Source: an uncultured Chromatiaceae bacterium (GTDB lineage Bacteria > Pseudomonadota > Gammaproteobacteria > Enterobacterales > Alteromonadaceae). From it: 27,722 bases of DNA. The translations under genes were made by a program, and so were the position numbers. The DNA is taken from NCBI GenBank assembly GCA_946481195.1, contig CAMLNG010000004.1, positions 1-27,722 on the forward strand, given 5' to 3'. Shown here one piece after another: positions 15,173-23,004 of the stretch. The notes below the pieces were generated by a model. It had not been told where the DNA came from. It made no database searches and saw only the letters and a program-made list of their open reading frames with translations. Positions within the stretch are counted from its first letter, which is position 1, and each line of letters opens with the position of its first letter.

Positions 15173-17272
15173 TTAAAAACCATACTGCCAGCTCAGCTGT
15201 AACATGCGGCCGAGGCCGGCAAAATAAGTGCTGTTGGCCGGCGTGGTCTGGGCGTAATAAGTAATGTATTGCTTGTCGAGCAGGTTCTCGATGCCCAGCG
15301 TCCAGACGCCGTTTGCGCCCGTGTCAAACCGTACCGAGCCATCCAGCGTCTGATAGCCATCAAAGGATGTGCCGTCGTTAAAACTTAAATCAAAATAACG
15401 GCTGACCTGCAGGCGGCTGGAAATACCGTCGGTCCATTCCTGTAACCAATACAGGTTGACGCGCTCCGGCGCGATATTGACGCCGCCCAAGTCGCGGTCG
15501 GTGCGGCCGTCATTGTTGCTGTCGTATTGGCCCTGGCTTCTGGCATAACTAAAACCCAGGCTGCCAGCACTGCTGTAGTTCCACTCACCGTCCGCTTCAA
15601 AACCGGCAATTTCGGTTTTTTCCCGCATCACGCTGTAAATGCCGTCTTTGTCGGCTTGCAGGCGGGAGCCTAAATCGGAATCCGAAGTGAAATAACTCAG
15701 TTGCAGGCGGTAGTCATCGGCACTGTATTCCAGGCCCAATTCAGCATTGTCGGACACCACCGGCTGCAGGTTCAGGAACTGCGCCACCGATTGGTTCGGT
15801 TTGTTAATGGCGCGCAGCACGCGGCCAACGTCCGGCATACCAAAACCTTCGTTGTAGCTGGCGTACAGCCGCAGTTCCGGCGTCAGCTGATGCACCACAC
15901 CAAAGTTATGCAGCAACTCGTTAAAGCTCGGCTCGCCGCCTTTGACAAACGAACTTTTACTGGAATAAAGCGTGGTGAAATCATCAACCTGCAGCTGACC
16001 GTATTCATAACGGGCACCGGCGCTGAAAGTCCAGCCGGCCAGGCCGTCGTAACGCAGCTGGGCAAAAGGTGCATAGTTGGTAAATTCAGTTTCCGGCACC
16101 CAGTTGCGGCCGGTCATCACCAGTTCCTGATAGGTCAGGTCCTGCAACCAGTCCACACCAGTACTTAAATCAAAGTCGGTGCCGAGCAAGTCACTACCAA
16201 ACCAGGTGGCACGGGCACCGACTTTTTCTGACACGTTTTGCGACTGGTCAAATAAATTGGCGCCGTATTTCGGGTCCTGGAAAGTTGCTGCCGTGCTGCC
16301 GCCAAACATCGAACTGAAATCCTGCGCAAACAGCTGCAGGCTGAGGCTGCCGCCCCACACTTGCTGGTGCTGATAATCCAGCGACGCTGAGGTCACTTTA
16401 TTCTGCGCGCCATAACCCGGCGTTTTGCCCGGCACTGAGGTAGTAGGAATACCGTCGGCCGGTTTGCCGTCAACCGGTTTGTAGTCGTTATTGCCTTCAA
16501 GATCAAAGTGATTGACCATCAGCTGAATGCTTTGCACATCGCTGAATTGCCATTTTGTCTTTAAAAACAGGTCGATACTGTCCGAATCCATGGTATCGCC
16601 CTGGGTGGTGTCGACACCAATCGGTTGACCGTTGCCATCCAGATACAGGCCGGTTTTGTTGTAGGCCACGCCGCTGACCAGCGACACTGCATCAAACTGT
16701 TTGGAAAACAAATAACTGCCGCGATAACTCTGGGTATCAGAACCGCCGGTAGTCGGCACTGAACCTGCCAGTTTCAGCTGATGGCTTTGTTCGCCCGGCG
16801 TTTTAGTGATGATATTAATAATGCCGCCACTGGCGCCCATGCCCTGAATGGCGTTGGCGCCGCGGATAATTTCGATGCGCTCAATCATCGCCGGATCAAT
16901 GGTATTGCCGTCGCGCGAGCCGTTCCGCAGCGGCGTCGATTGCGGTACACCGTCAATCATATACAACGGCTCACGGCCTCGCAGCGTCTCGCCGTTGGCG
17001 GTCAGTTTCTGCCGGCTCGGTGAAAAGGCCGGGATTAAATTACCGAGAATTTGTGATAAGTCCTGTGTCACCGCCAGTTGCGCTTTTAACTGCTCCTGCT
17101 CAATCACTGTGATAGTAGCTGGCACAGTGCTGACCGGATAAGCGGCACGAATGGACGACACCTGAATGCGCTCAATCTCCGCCGTATCACCTGTCGCTAA
17201 AACCTCAGCAGCAGCCCATTGCCCACACAAGCCTGCGCTTGTCAGCGCCAGTAACAGTTTTGCCAGTTTCAT
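15173..17272 (-). CDS. TonB-dependent siderophore receptor
   Basis: 699 aa from the ATG at 17272. A GTG at 17275 is also in frame, but GAG seven bases before the ATG favours it. Signal peptide about 1-22 (LLLALTSAGLCGQWAAA). A TonB-box-like segment and plug domain follow (about 25-150: ERIQVSS, LSQILGNLIPAFSPSRQ, LRGREPLYMIDGVPQ, IERIEIIRGANAIQGMGASGGIINIITKTPG). The remainder is a 22-stranded-barrel-type sequence ending in terminal Phe (LSWQYGF). Features such as 'RLYASYNEGFGMPDVGRVLRAIN' and 'NLYWLQEW' match the siderophore-receptor branch. It imports a ferric chelate through the outer membrane using TonB-ExbBD energy. It is the first gene of a receptor-PepSY operon with a strong promoter overlapped by a Fur box. 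The siderophore cannot be told from sequence. Confidence 0.93.
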   Translation of the reverse strand: MKLAKLLLALTSAGLCGQWAAAEVLATGDTAEIERIQVSSIRAAYPVSTVPATITVIEQEQLKAQLAVTQDLSQILGNLIPAFSPSRQKLTANGETLRGREPLYMIDGVPQSTPLRNGSRDGNTIDPAMIERIEIIRGANAIQGMGASGGIINIITKTPGEQSHQLKLAGSVPTTGGSDTQSYRGSYLFSKQFDAVSLVSGVAYNKTGLYLDGNGQPIGVDTTQGDTMDSDSIDLFLKTKWQFSDVQSIQLMVNHFDLEGNNDYKPVDGKPADGIPTTSVPGKTPGYGAQNKVTSASLDYQHQQVWGGSLSLQLFAQDFSSMFGGSTAATFQDPKYGANLFDQSQNVSEKVGARATWFGSDLLGTDFDLSTGVDWLQDLTYQELVMTGRNWVPETEFTNYAPFAQLRYDGLAGWTFSAGARYEYGQLQVDDFTTLYSSKSSFVKGGEPSFNELLHNFGVVHQLTPELRLYASYNEGFGMPDVGRVLRAINKPNQSVAQFLNLQPVVSDNAELGLEYSADDYRLQLSYFTSDSDLGSRLQADKDGIYSVMREKTEIAGFEADGEWNYSSAGSLGFSYARSQGQYDSNNDGRTDRDLGGVNIAPERVNLYWLQEWTDGISSRLQVSRYFDLSFNDGTSFDGYQTLDGSVRFDTGANGVWTLGIENLLDKQYITYYAQTTPANSTYFAGLGRMLQLSWQYGF

Positions 17273-17288
17273 CACAATTCTCAGCGTT

Positions 17289-17308
17289 AATAAAAATCGT
17301 TCGCATTT
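17289..17308 (-). promoter_or_regulatory. Fur box
   Basis: AATAAAAATCGTTCGCATTT on the plus strand resembles gammaproteobacterial Fur sites (pattern AATGATAATCATTCGCATTT). Over the 15-base TGATAATnATTATCA core, read on the other strand, 10 of 14 informative positions match. It overlaps the -10 box and predicted start site of the receptor promoter, so iron-bound Fur would block polymerase. Confidence 0.7.
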
Positions 17309-17334
17309 ATATAGATGCCACGTGCATTAGTCAA
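17306..17334 (-). promoter_or_regulatory. Sigma-70 promoter of TonB receptor/PepSY operon
   Basis: Read on the minus strand: -35 TTGACT (17334-17329), a 17-bp spacer and -10 TATAAA (17311-17306). The predicted start is near 17299, giving a leader of about 27 nt. The Fur box immediately downstream overlaps the -10. Confidence 0.8.
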
Positions 17335-17458
17335 TATGGATATAGCGGAATAGCTGCCGGATGCGCTGTATGGTGCGCGCACAGACGCCGGTGTCTGGTC
17401 GCCGATGTTTTACTGCAGCCCTCAGCAAAGCCCGGCGCTGGGTAGCACAGCACCGCTC

Positions 17459-17475
17459 CTTGAGTTTTCCTCAAG
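17459..17475. promoter_or_regulatory. Candidate MetR (LysR-type) activator site upstream of mesX
   Basis: CTTGAG-TTTTC-CTCAAG is a perfect 6-bp inverted repeat with a 5-bp centre. MetR sites are TGAA-N5-TTCA; this is TGAG-N5-CTCA, the same geometry with one symmetrical change. Its centre is about 64 bp before the start site predicted from the -10 at 17519-17524, the usual LysR recognition position. Assignment to MetR is inference. Confidence 0.45.
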
Positions 17476-17495
17476 TTGAATTCCCGATTATTCAT

Positions 17496-17524
17496 TTTTC
17501 TTCATGCCAGTGCCGGCGTATAAA
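17496..17524 (+). promoter_or_regulatory. Probable activator-dependent promoter of mesXD
   Basis: -10 TATAAA (17519-17524) is preceded at 17-bp spacing by a poor -35 (TTTTCT, 17496-17501). A weak -35 fits a promoter needing an activator. The start would lie near 17531, giving a leader of about 128 nt before mesX. Confidence 0.4.
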
Positions 17525-17543
17525 TGCAGCAACAGCAGCATTC

Positions 17544-17559
17544 GGGCGTCTAGACATCC
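17544..17559. promoter_or_regulatory. Candidate tandem met boxes (MetJ operator)
   Basis: Two adjacent 8-mers, GGGCGTCT and AGACATCC, each match the met-box consensus AGACGTCT at 6 of 8 positions, and two tandem boxes are the minimum MetJ operator. The junction GTCTAGAC is a perfect palindrome. It lies just downstream of the predicted mesXD start site, where a repressor would block transcription when S-adenosylmethionine is plentiful. Confidence 0.5.
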
Positions 17560-17658
17560 ATAGCCAGCATTGCAGCTGGTGCAGGGCACATGGGCTGTCC
17601 GGGTTGCAGCACAGACTTGAAGCGGATTTTGGCGCAGGCCAGCGGGAGACAGATCATC

Positions 17659-18636
17659 ATGGAACACGTATTCACATTTTCAATTAAACGCATTGGTTTT
17701 GACGAGCATTATCAGCCGGCCGACCATACGCGGCTGACCACCAACTTCGCTAATCTGGCGCGGGGTGAAGCGCGGCAGCAGAACCTGCGCAATACACTCG
17801 CGATGATCAATCACCGCTTTAACTCACTGGCACATTGGGACAATCCGGCCGGTGACCGCTACAGCGTCGAGCTGGACATTGTGTCGGTCGATATTCATAT
17901 CGCTGGCGCCGCCAGCGCGTTTCCGTCGATTGAAGTGTTGCAAACCAGCATTCTGGACCACCAAAGCGGTGAGCGGATCAAAGGCCTGGTTGGCAATAAT
18001 TTCTCGTCGTACCTGCGCGATTATGACTTCAGCGTATTGCTGCCGGCGCATAACCAAAACCAGCCACAGTTCAGCATTCCGGCTGATTTTGGCGAGCTGC
18101 ACGGCCGCTTGTTCCGCCAGTTTGTCCGCTCCGGCGCGTATCACCAGCACTTTCATAAGCTGCCGGTGATTTGTTTAAGCGTGTCGGACAACAAAATTTA
18201 TCAGCGCAGCGCCAATCAGCACCCGGTGCTGGGGGTGGAGTATCTGCCAAATGACACCTCACTGACCGAGCAGTACTTCAAAAAGATGGGCCTCAGCGTG
18301 CGGTATTTTATGCCGCACAACAGCGTCGCACCGCTGGCGTTTTATTTCTTCGGTGATTTGCTGAACGACTACAGCAATCTGGAACTGATTGCCACCATCA
18401 GCACTATGGAAACCTTCCAGAAAATTTACCGGCCGGAGATTTACAACGCCCACGCCGTGGCCGGGCAAAGTTATCAGCCAGACCTGAAAAGCCAGGCGCA
18501 TTCGTTAACCCGGATCCGCTATGACCGCGAAGAGCGCAGCCAACTGGCTGTCAAACAAGGCAAATTTGCCGAAGAACACTTTGTAAAACCTTATCAGCAA
18601 GTGCTGGCGCAGTGGGCCGCCAACTTCGCGTATTAA
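17659..18636 (+). CDS. mesX: MesX, DUF1852 partner of methionine synthase MesD
   Basis: 325 aa DUF1852 protein beginning MEHVFTFSIKRIGFDEHY. An in-frame ATG at 17590 is open, but GGGAGA before 17659 and the family's usual N-terminus favour the later start. The sequence has no signal peptide or membrane segment, so it is cytosolic. MesX is the partner required by MesD, a folate-independent, cobalamin-independent methionine synthase; the MesD/MesX reaction is known to need oxygen, and its methyl donor has not been settled. Recognisable stretches include RLTTNFANLARGEARQQNL (about 29-47), 'HWDNPAGDRYSVELDIVSVDI' and the His-rich 'YHQHFHKLPVICLSVSDNK'. The next gene is mesD 28 bp downstream, in one transcript. 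MetR- and MetJ-like sites precede it, fitting methionine control. Confidence 0.88.
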   Translation: MEHVFTFSIKRIGFDEHYQPADHTRLTTNFANLARGEARQQNLRNTLAMINHRFNSLAHWDNPAGDRYSVELDIVSVDIHIAGAASAFPSIEVLQTSILDHQSGERIKGLVGNNFSSYLRDYDFSVLLPAHNQNQPQFSIPADFGELHGRLFRQFVRSGAYHQHFHKLPVICLSVSDNKIYQRSANQHPVLGVEYLPNDTSLTEQYFKKMGLSVRYFMPHNSVAPLAFYFFGDLLNDYSNLELIATISTMETFQKIYRPEIYNAHAVAGQSYQPDLKSQAHSLTRIRYDREERSQLAVKQGKFAEEHFVKPYQQVLAQWAANFAY

Positions 18637-18664
18637 GCAGTATTCACTTTAAAAGGCATTTAAA

Positions 18665-19702
18665 ATGAGCATTTTATTACCGACTTCTACCGCCGGCAGC
18701 CTGCCAAAACCAAGCTGGCTGGCCGAACCTGAAACCCTGTGGTCGCCATGGAAACTCGAAGGTGCAGCCCTTGAGAGCGGCAAACAGGACGCACTGCGTC
18801 TGGCGCTACAGGAACAACAACAAGCCGGCATTGATATCGTCAGCGACGGCGAACAAAGCCGGCAGCATTTTGTCACCACTTTTATTGAGCATTTAGCCGG
18901 AGTGGATTTCGAACAGCGCCAGACCGTGCGCATCCGCAACCGTTACGACGCCAGCGTGCCGACTGTTATCGGCCCTGTGTCGAGGGTCAAACCAGTATTT
19001 GTCGAAGACGCGAAGTTTTTGCGCAGCCAAACCAAACAGCCAATTAAATGGGCACTGCCGGGCCCGATGACGATGATCGACACTTTGTACGACGCGCATT
19101 ACCAAAGCCGCAAGGAACTGGCGTTTGAATTTGCCAAAATCCTTAACGAAGAAGCACATGAACTGGCCGCCGCCGGCGTCGATATCATCCAGTTTGATGA
19201 ACCGGCTTTTAACGTGTTTTTTGATGAAGTGAATGACTGGGGCATCGCCGCGCTGGAGCGCGCCATCGAAGGGCTGCCGTGCCAGACCGCCGTGCATATC
19301 TGCTACGGCTACGGCATTAAAGCCAACACCGACTGGAAAAAAACTTTAGGCAGCGAGTGGCGCCAATACGAAGCGATTTTCCCGAAACTGCAGCAATCAA
19401 GCATCGATATTGTCTCGCTGGAATGCCATAACTCACGGGTGCCGCTGGAATTGCTGGCGCTTTTGCGCGGTAAAAAAGTGATGGTTGGTGCTATTGATGT
19501 GGCAAATCATGCCATTGAAACGCCAGAAGAAGTCGCGGCGACTTTGCGCCAGGCCCTGCAGTATGTCGACGCCGACAAACTCTACCCTTGTACGAATTGC
19601 GGCATGGCACCACTGCCACGCGAAGTGGCCCGGGGCAAGCTCAAGGCGTTGCAGGCTGGGGCGGAGCTGGTGCGGCGGGAGTTACGGCAGGTCCAACCGT
19701 AA
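18665..19702 (+). CDS. mesD: MesD, folate-independent methionine synthase (core MetE-like)
   Basis: 345 aa, about half the length of MetE, corresponding to the MetE C-terminal catalytic barrel with no N-terminal folate-binding half. Zinc ligands expected from MetE are present: H211 and C213 (VHICYGYG), E253 (SLECHNSR) and C312 (CTNCGMAPL). Other MetE-like motifs are the N-terminal TSTAGSLPKPSWL, SDGEQSRQHFVTTF, ALPGPMTMIDTLYD and IIQFDEPAFNVFFDEV. It should methylate homocysteine to methionine in the cytosol. Adjacent DUF1852 (mesX) identifies it as MesD and not MesA, MesB or MesC. SD AAAGG lies about 9 nt upstream. An intrinsic terminator follows at 19731-19769. The methyl donor is unknown. 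Confidence 0.9.
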   Translation: MSILLPTSTAGSLPKPSWLAEPETLWSPWKLEGAALESGKQDALRLALQEQQQAGIDIVSDGEQSRQHFVTTFIEHLAGVDFEQRQTVRIRNRYDASVPTVIGPVSRVKPVFVEDAKFLRSQTKQPIKWALPGPMTMIDTLYDAHYQSRKELAFEFAKILNEEAHELAAAGVDIIQFDEPAFNVFFDEVNDWGIAALERAIEGLPCQTAVHICYGYGIKANTDWKKTLGSEWRQYEAIFPKLQQSSIDIVSLECHNSRVPLELLALLRGKKVMVGAIDVANHAIETPEEVAATLRQALQYVDADKLYPCTNCGMAPLPREVARGKLKALQAGAELVRRELRQVQP

Positions 19703-19730
19703 GCACAGCTCCAACTTAGTTGTAAACAAC

Positions 19731-19769
19731 AGCGCCGGCTAGCGATGAAAAGCGATACCGGCGCTTTTT
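19731..19769 (+). terminator. Intrinsic terminator after mesD
   Basis: AGCGCCGG (19731-19738) pairs with CCGGCGCT (19758-19765), an 8-bp G+C-rich stem followed directly by TTTTT (19765-19769). The 19-nt loop contains a smaller repeat, AGCGAT...AGCGAT. It ends the mesXD transcript 28 nt after the stop codon. Confidence 0.8.
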
Positions 19770-19828
19770 CCTACTGAATCAAACAGCTTTCTGCATCCAG
19801 CGTTACAGATTCAACCCAACGCCAGTTA

Positions 19829-20188
19829 CTATTGCAACTCTACTTTGCAGGCCAAAATCCGTTGCCGGAACGCCTCCGACGTCGTAGCCCAGTCCACCAA
19901 ATCGACTCTCCAGGGCAAATCAGATTCACTAAACGCCTCTGAGACTTCTGCCAGTAAAGCCAATGGCAACGGCTCGGTACTTACGATCGCCAAGTCCAAA
20001 TCGGAATAGGCTTTGCTGCGGCCTTCTGCCCTGCTGCCAAAAGCCCACACCTGATACCCGGCCAGCAGGCGCTGCAAAATACCATGTACCTGTTGCCACT
20101 GCCCGACGCTGAGCTGCAAGCCAGCCGGCGGCATGGCGGATGGGGCCATTGCCGGCTCGTGTTCCGGCTTAATCACCGCTTTAGTCAT
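19829..20188 (-). CDS. mntA: MntA-like antitoxin, minimal nucleotidyltransferase
   Basis: 119 aa from the ATG at 20188; the longer reading from 20362 lies inside hepT in another frame and is rejected. The MNT signature GSX10DXD is exact: G51-S52, then D63 and D65 (GSRAEGRSKAYSDLDLAIV), with a third acidic residue at D96 (RVDLVDW), so the active site is complete. In characterised HepT-MntA pairs the MNT protein is the antitoxin and adds AMP units to the toxin's Tyr in RX4HXY. Here it overlaps the hepT stop by 8 bp (ATGACTAA), consistent with coupled expression. It has an extra N-terminal segment of about 22 residues rich in Pro, Ala and Met (EHEPAMAPSAMPPAG) that looks disordered. Confidence 0.85.
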   Translation of the reverse strand: MTKAVIKPEHEPAMAPSAMPPAGLQLSVGQWQQVHGILQRLLAGYQVWAFGSRAEGRSKAYSDLDLAIVSTEPLPLALLAEVSEAFSESDLPWRVDLVDWATTSEAFRQRILACKVELQ

Positions 20189-20591
20189 GCTGCGCCCGTT
20201 GTTGTAACTGCACCGCCAGGTATTCCGCTTCATGCAAAAATGCCGGAATGCCCGCCACAACTTGCAACGCCACGTCCTCATCATAGGTATGGCTGGTTTT
20301 GCTGCGCATATCACGATACAAACGCCACGCCGGCCAGTCTCCCAGCAACAGCCCTTTTTCATGGCCGCTGTGAATCAAATCAGCAAAAGACATCGCATCA
20401 AAAAGCTCAGGATTGGCTGCCTTTTGCTCCAGAAAACGCTTGAGCATTTTGTGGCTGATTTCATAGGTCGTTTCCAACCGGTGCATCAAACCATCCCGCA
20501 ATAATGTGTCGTGGATTTGCCCCTGATATCGTATCCAGCCTTGCTGCAAACTATTGATGGCTTTCAGCAACGGGCTGAGATCCAGCGACAT
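20181..20591 (-). CDS. hepT: HepT-like HEPN toxin (HI0074 family)
   Basis: 136 aa, all-helical HEPN protein of the HI0074/nucleotidyltransferase-substrate-binding family. The HEPN active motif RX4HXY is exact: R96-SKTS-H101-T-Y103 (MRSKTSHTYD). Other family marks are 'LETTYEISHKMLKRFLEQKA' and 'LGDWPAWRLYRDMR'. In characterised systems HepT cleaves RNA and is silenced by AMP addition to the motif Tyr by MntA. The start has AAGGAC 5 nt upstream. It is the first gene of the pair, with mntA overlapping its end. It sits between the mesD terminator and the divergent amine oxidase, so it is a compact two-gene module on its own. Confidence 0.87.
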   Translation of the reverse strand: MSLDLSPLLKAINSLQQGWIRYQGQIHDTLLRDGLMHRLETTYEISHKMLKRFLEQKAANPELFDAMSFADLIHSGHEKGLLLGDWPAWRLYRDMRSKTSHTYDEDVALQVVAGIPAFLHEAEYLAVQLQQRAQHD

Positions 20592-20704
20592 AACAAGTCC
20601 TTATGAATTGGCGATAAAGCTAAAACGGGAATACTGCAAAGCATAACTCAGCGTAAAGGCGCAGGCTATTTGCGCGGTATAAGTAGGAGCTGCGATGCTG
20701 CCAG

Positions 20705-20750
20705 TTCGTTTTCGGACAACTACAGTTAATGCAGAAATGTTCGAAACGAA
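20705..20750. repeat. Separated inverted repeat in hepT/amine-oxidase divergent region
   Basis: TTCGTTTTCG (20705-20714) is nearly complementary to CGAAACGAA within TTCGAAACGAA (20740-20750). The right copy is also internally palindromic (TTCGAA). It may be a pair of operator half-sites between hepT and the amine oxidase, but no promoter was pinned to it. Confidence 0.3.
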
Positions 20751-20789
20751 GACCGCAACAATAACCGGGTATCAACAGCAGGTATCAGC

Positions 20790-22139
20790 ATGCAAAAACG
20801 CGAATTTTTACGTTTATTCAGTCTGTTGTTATTAGCCGGTGCGCCTGTTCTTGCGCAGCCATTAAAACCTAAAGCCCAAAAACGGATTCTGGTGATTGGC
20901 GCCGGTTTGGCTGGCCTTGCCGCCGCCCGTGAATTCAACCGCCATGGCCATGACGTGACCATTCTGGAAGGGCGTGACCGCATTGGCGGGCGGCTTTGGA
21001 CCAGTCAACAGTGGCCGGATTTACCGGTCGATTTAGGTGCCAGCTGGATCCACGGCGTCGACGGCAATCCGTTAAGCGCGCTGGCAGATGAGATCAACGC
21101 CACACGGCTGGAAACCAGCTACGAGCGCAGCGTGGTTTATCACGGCAATGGCCAGCCACTCAGCGCTGCCGATGAAAAACGGCTGGACGCGCTGAAGCAA
21201 CAGGTTGAACAGCTGCTACAACAGGCGCAGCAGCAAGACGAGGACAGCTCAGTGCGCGCGGCGCTGGCAAATTTCACTGCGACGCTGAGCCGGCAAGAGA
21301 GCGACTGGCTTAACTTTATTCTGTCCGGCACGCTGGAGCAGGAATTCGCCGGCAGTGCCAACCAGCTGTCGGCATTCTGGCATGATAGCGACAAAGTCTT
21401 TGCCGGCGAAGACGTGTTGTTTGCCAAAGGTTATCAGCTGATCAGCAATCATCTGGCGGCGGGCCTGCAAATCAAACTCTCGGAAGTGGTGCAGGCCGTA
21501 AACTGGGGCGAAGCTGGTGTACAAGTGACCACGTCAAAACAACGCTGGCAGGCCGACCAGGTGCTGGTCACAGTGCCGCTTGGCGTGCTGAAGCACAACC
21601 AACTGCTATTTAATCCGCCCTTACCGCCGGCTAAAAGCGCCGCCATCCGCAGCCTGGGCATGGGCGTGCTGAACAAATGTTATCTGCGCTTTGACCGCGC
21701 CTTCTGGCCGGACGACGTCGACTGGCTGGAATACATATCCCCGCGTCATGGCGAATGGACCGAATGGGTCAGCCTGCTGCGCACAACCGGCAAGCCGGTA
21801 TTACTAGGCTTTAACGCCGCCGACCAAGGCAGAGCTATCGAAGCCCTGACCGACCCGCAAATCGTCGACAGCGCCATGGCCACGCTTCGCACTATCTTCG
21901 GCAACCAAATCCCGGCGCCACAAAGTTATCAAATCACCCGCTGGGCCTCAGACCCCTTCAGTTACGGCTCCTATTCATTTCTGCCGGTCGGCGCAACCCC
22001 GGCAATGCGCCAACACCTCGCCGCACCACTTGGCCAGCAAGTGTTTTTCGCCGGCGAAGCCACCCACCCCGACTACGCCGGCACCGCCCACGGCGCTTAT
22101 TTATCTGGTTTGGCAGTGGCGAAACTGATGTTGGGGTAA
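20790..22139 (+). CDS. Exported flavin monoamine oxidase-family FAD oxidoreductase
   Basis: 449 aa. The N-terminus (MQKREFLRLFSLLLLAGAPVLAQ) is an export signal. It carries KR-E-F-L-R, close to the twin-arginine motif but with Lys in the first position, which would suit a FAD protein that folds before export; Sec export is the alternative. The FAD site is clear: dinucleotide motif VIGAGLAGLAAAREF (35-49), E60 at the end of beta-2, and GRDRIGGRLWT. The C-terminal FAD motif is FFAGEATHPDYAGTAHGAYLSG (about 417-438). 'DLGASWIHGVDGNPL' is typical of plant/bacterial polyamine or amine oxidases. It should oxidise an amine with release of an aldehyde and hydrogen peroxide; the substrate is unknown. 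It appears monocistronic. Confidence 0.9.
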   Translation: MQKREFLRLFSLLLLAGAPVLAQPLKPKAQKRILVIGAGLAGLAAAREFNRHGHDVTILEGRDRIGGRLWTSQQWPDLPVDLGASWIHGVDGNPLSALADEINATRLETSYERSVVYHGNGQPLSAADEKRLDALKQQVEQLLQQAQQQDEDSSVRAALANFTATLSRQESDWLNFILSGTLEQEFAGSANQLSAFWHDSDKVFAGEDVLFAKGYQLISNHLAAGLQIKLSEVVQAVNWGEAGVQVTTSKQRWQADQVLVTVPLGVLKHNQLLFNPPLPPAKSAAIRSLGMGVLNKCYLRFDRAFWPDDVDWLEYISPRHGEWTEWVSLLRTTGKPVLLGFNAADQGRAIEALTDPQIVDSAMATLRTIFGNQIPAPQSYQITRWASDPFSYGSYSFLPVGATPAMRQHLAAPLGQQVFFAGEATHPDYAGTAHGAYLSGLAVAKLMLG

Positions 22140-22175
22140 GGGGGATATTCAGCGACTTTGGTTTGCCGCAAATCG

Positions 22176-22195
22176 ACAACCGAAGTGCCGGTTGT
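22176..22195 (+). terminator. Weak hairpin after amine oxidase
   Basis: ACAACCG-AAGTGC-CGGTTGT, a 7-bp stem with a 6-nt loop, 37 nt after the oxidase stop. The following sequence (TAGATT) has no proper T-tract, so termination is uncertain. Confidence 0.35.
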
Positions 22196-22263
22196 TAGAT
22201 TATCCAAACTCTTGTTGCCTACACGGCAGCAGGGAGCCAGAACAACTATTCAGGATGATTAAA

Positions 22264-22734
22264 ATGAACAGATACAAAGGAATGTTGGTCCTGTTGGCCT
22301 TACCATTTGCCACCGCAGCCAGCGCTGCAGATGCCCGCACCGAGTGTGGACAACAGGCAGATTTGGTCGAATTAATGCTGACCATACGCGCTGACGGCTT
22401 CCAGCGTCAGGGCGTTGAAACCGAGCTGCAAAAGCGCGTTCCCAAAGCCCCCGCCGGCTACTGGCAACAAGATGTACCGCAACACTTACTGAAATTCGCA
22501 TACAAAACCGACGGCCTGAAACCCGTCGCCGCCCGCGAGTACTTTTTTAACATCTGCCTGACCGAAGTCGGCGACATCCACTCCGCCAAAACCTACGCCG
22601 CATTATTCAACGTCGCCAAAGACTGCGAACAACAATTCGGCAGCGATAAAGCCAAAGTCAAAGCCTGTATGGATAAAGCCGCAGTGCCGATTATTACTGA
22701 GGCCTGGCATGCGAAGAACAAAGAGGCAAAGTAA
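22264..22734 (+). CDS. Small secreted protein, unknown function
   Basis: 156 aa from the ATG at 22264, which has AGGA at 8-nt spacing; in-frame ATGs at 22192 and 22255 lack a usable SD. Signal peptide about 1-22 (MLVLLALPFATAASA). The mature protein is helical, about 134 aa, with four Cys (TECGQQ, NICLTE, KDCEQQF, KACMDK) that could form two disulfides. The pattern 'ECxxxA..v..im..Rq.g' near the N-terminus and 'C.....' spacing at the C-terminus recur in small periplasmic proteins of unknown function. No family is recognised. The base composition is still like the core genes to the left. Confidence 0.8.
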   Translation: MNRYKGMLVLLALPFATAASAADARTECGQQADLVELMLTIRADGFQRQGVETELQKRVPKAPAGYWQQDVPQHLLKFAYKTDGLKPVAAREYFFNICLTEVGDIHSAKTYAALFNVAKDCEQQFGSDKAKVKACMDKAAVPIITEAWHAKNKEAK

Positions 22735-23004
22735 GAGAACACTATTCAACCAGATAAATGAGCCTGCTGTTTGTAAGCATTTGATCTTATTAATCAATCA
22801 ATCTATAACTAACTGTGGGAATTGGATTTAAAATCGCCACACCTTGTAATTCATTCCAGCTGCACTAAAGTCAATTCCGGTGCGGTTGCATGTATGCGTT
22901 TTAGCCGTCAGAACAAGGACCAGTTCAGCACATTTCCCCCTGAAGTTCTTGCCGTATTTGCTGCCCTGCTGGTCATCCTCAACTTTAAAATTTGAGAGAC
23001 TGCA
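22735..23004. other. Intergenic stretch, composition boundary
   Basis: No supported gene. A plus-strand frame open from 22815 to a TGA at 22993-22995 ends in a hydrophobic run (EVLAVFAALLVILNFKI), and a minus-strand frame (22828-23016) crosses the next gene's start. Neither has an SD or other support. From here on the DNA is more A+T-rich than the left part. Confidence 0.5.

Noticed and set aside
17341..17458. Riboswitch upstream of mesX
   Set aside because: No conserved SAM or cobalamin riboswitch core could be found by eye in the leader; the protein-binding sites explain the region better.
20188..20362. N-terminal extension of mntA (start at 20362)
   Set aside because: It lies entirely within hepT in another frame, and the ATG at 20188 overlaps the hepT stop in the usual way for such pairs.
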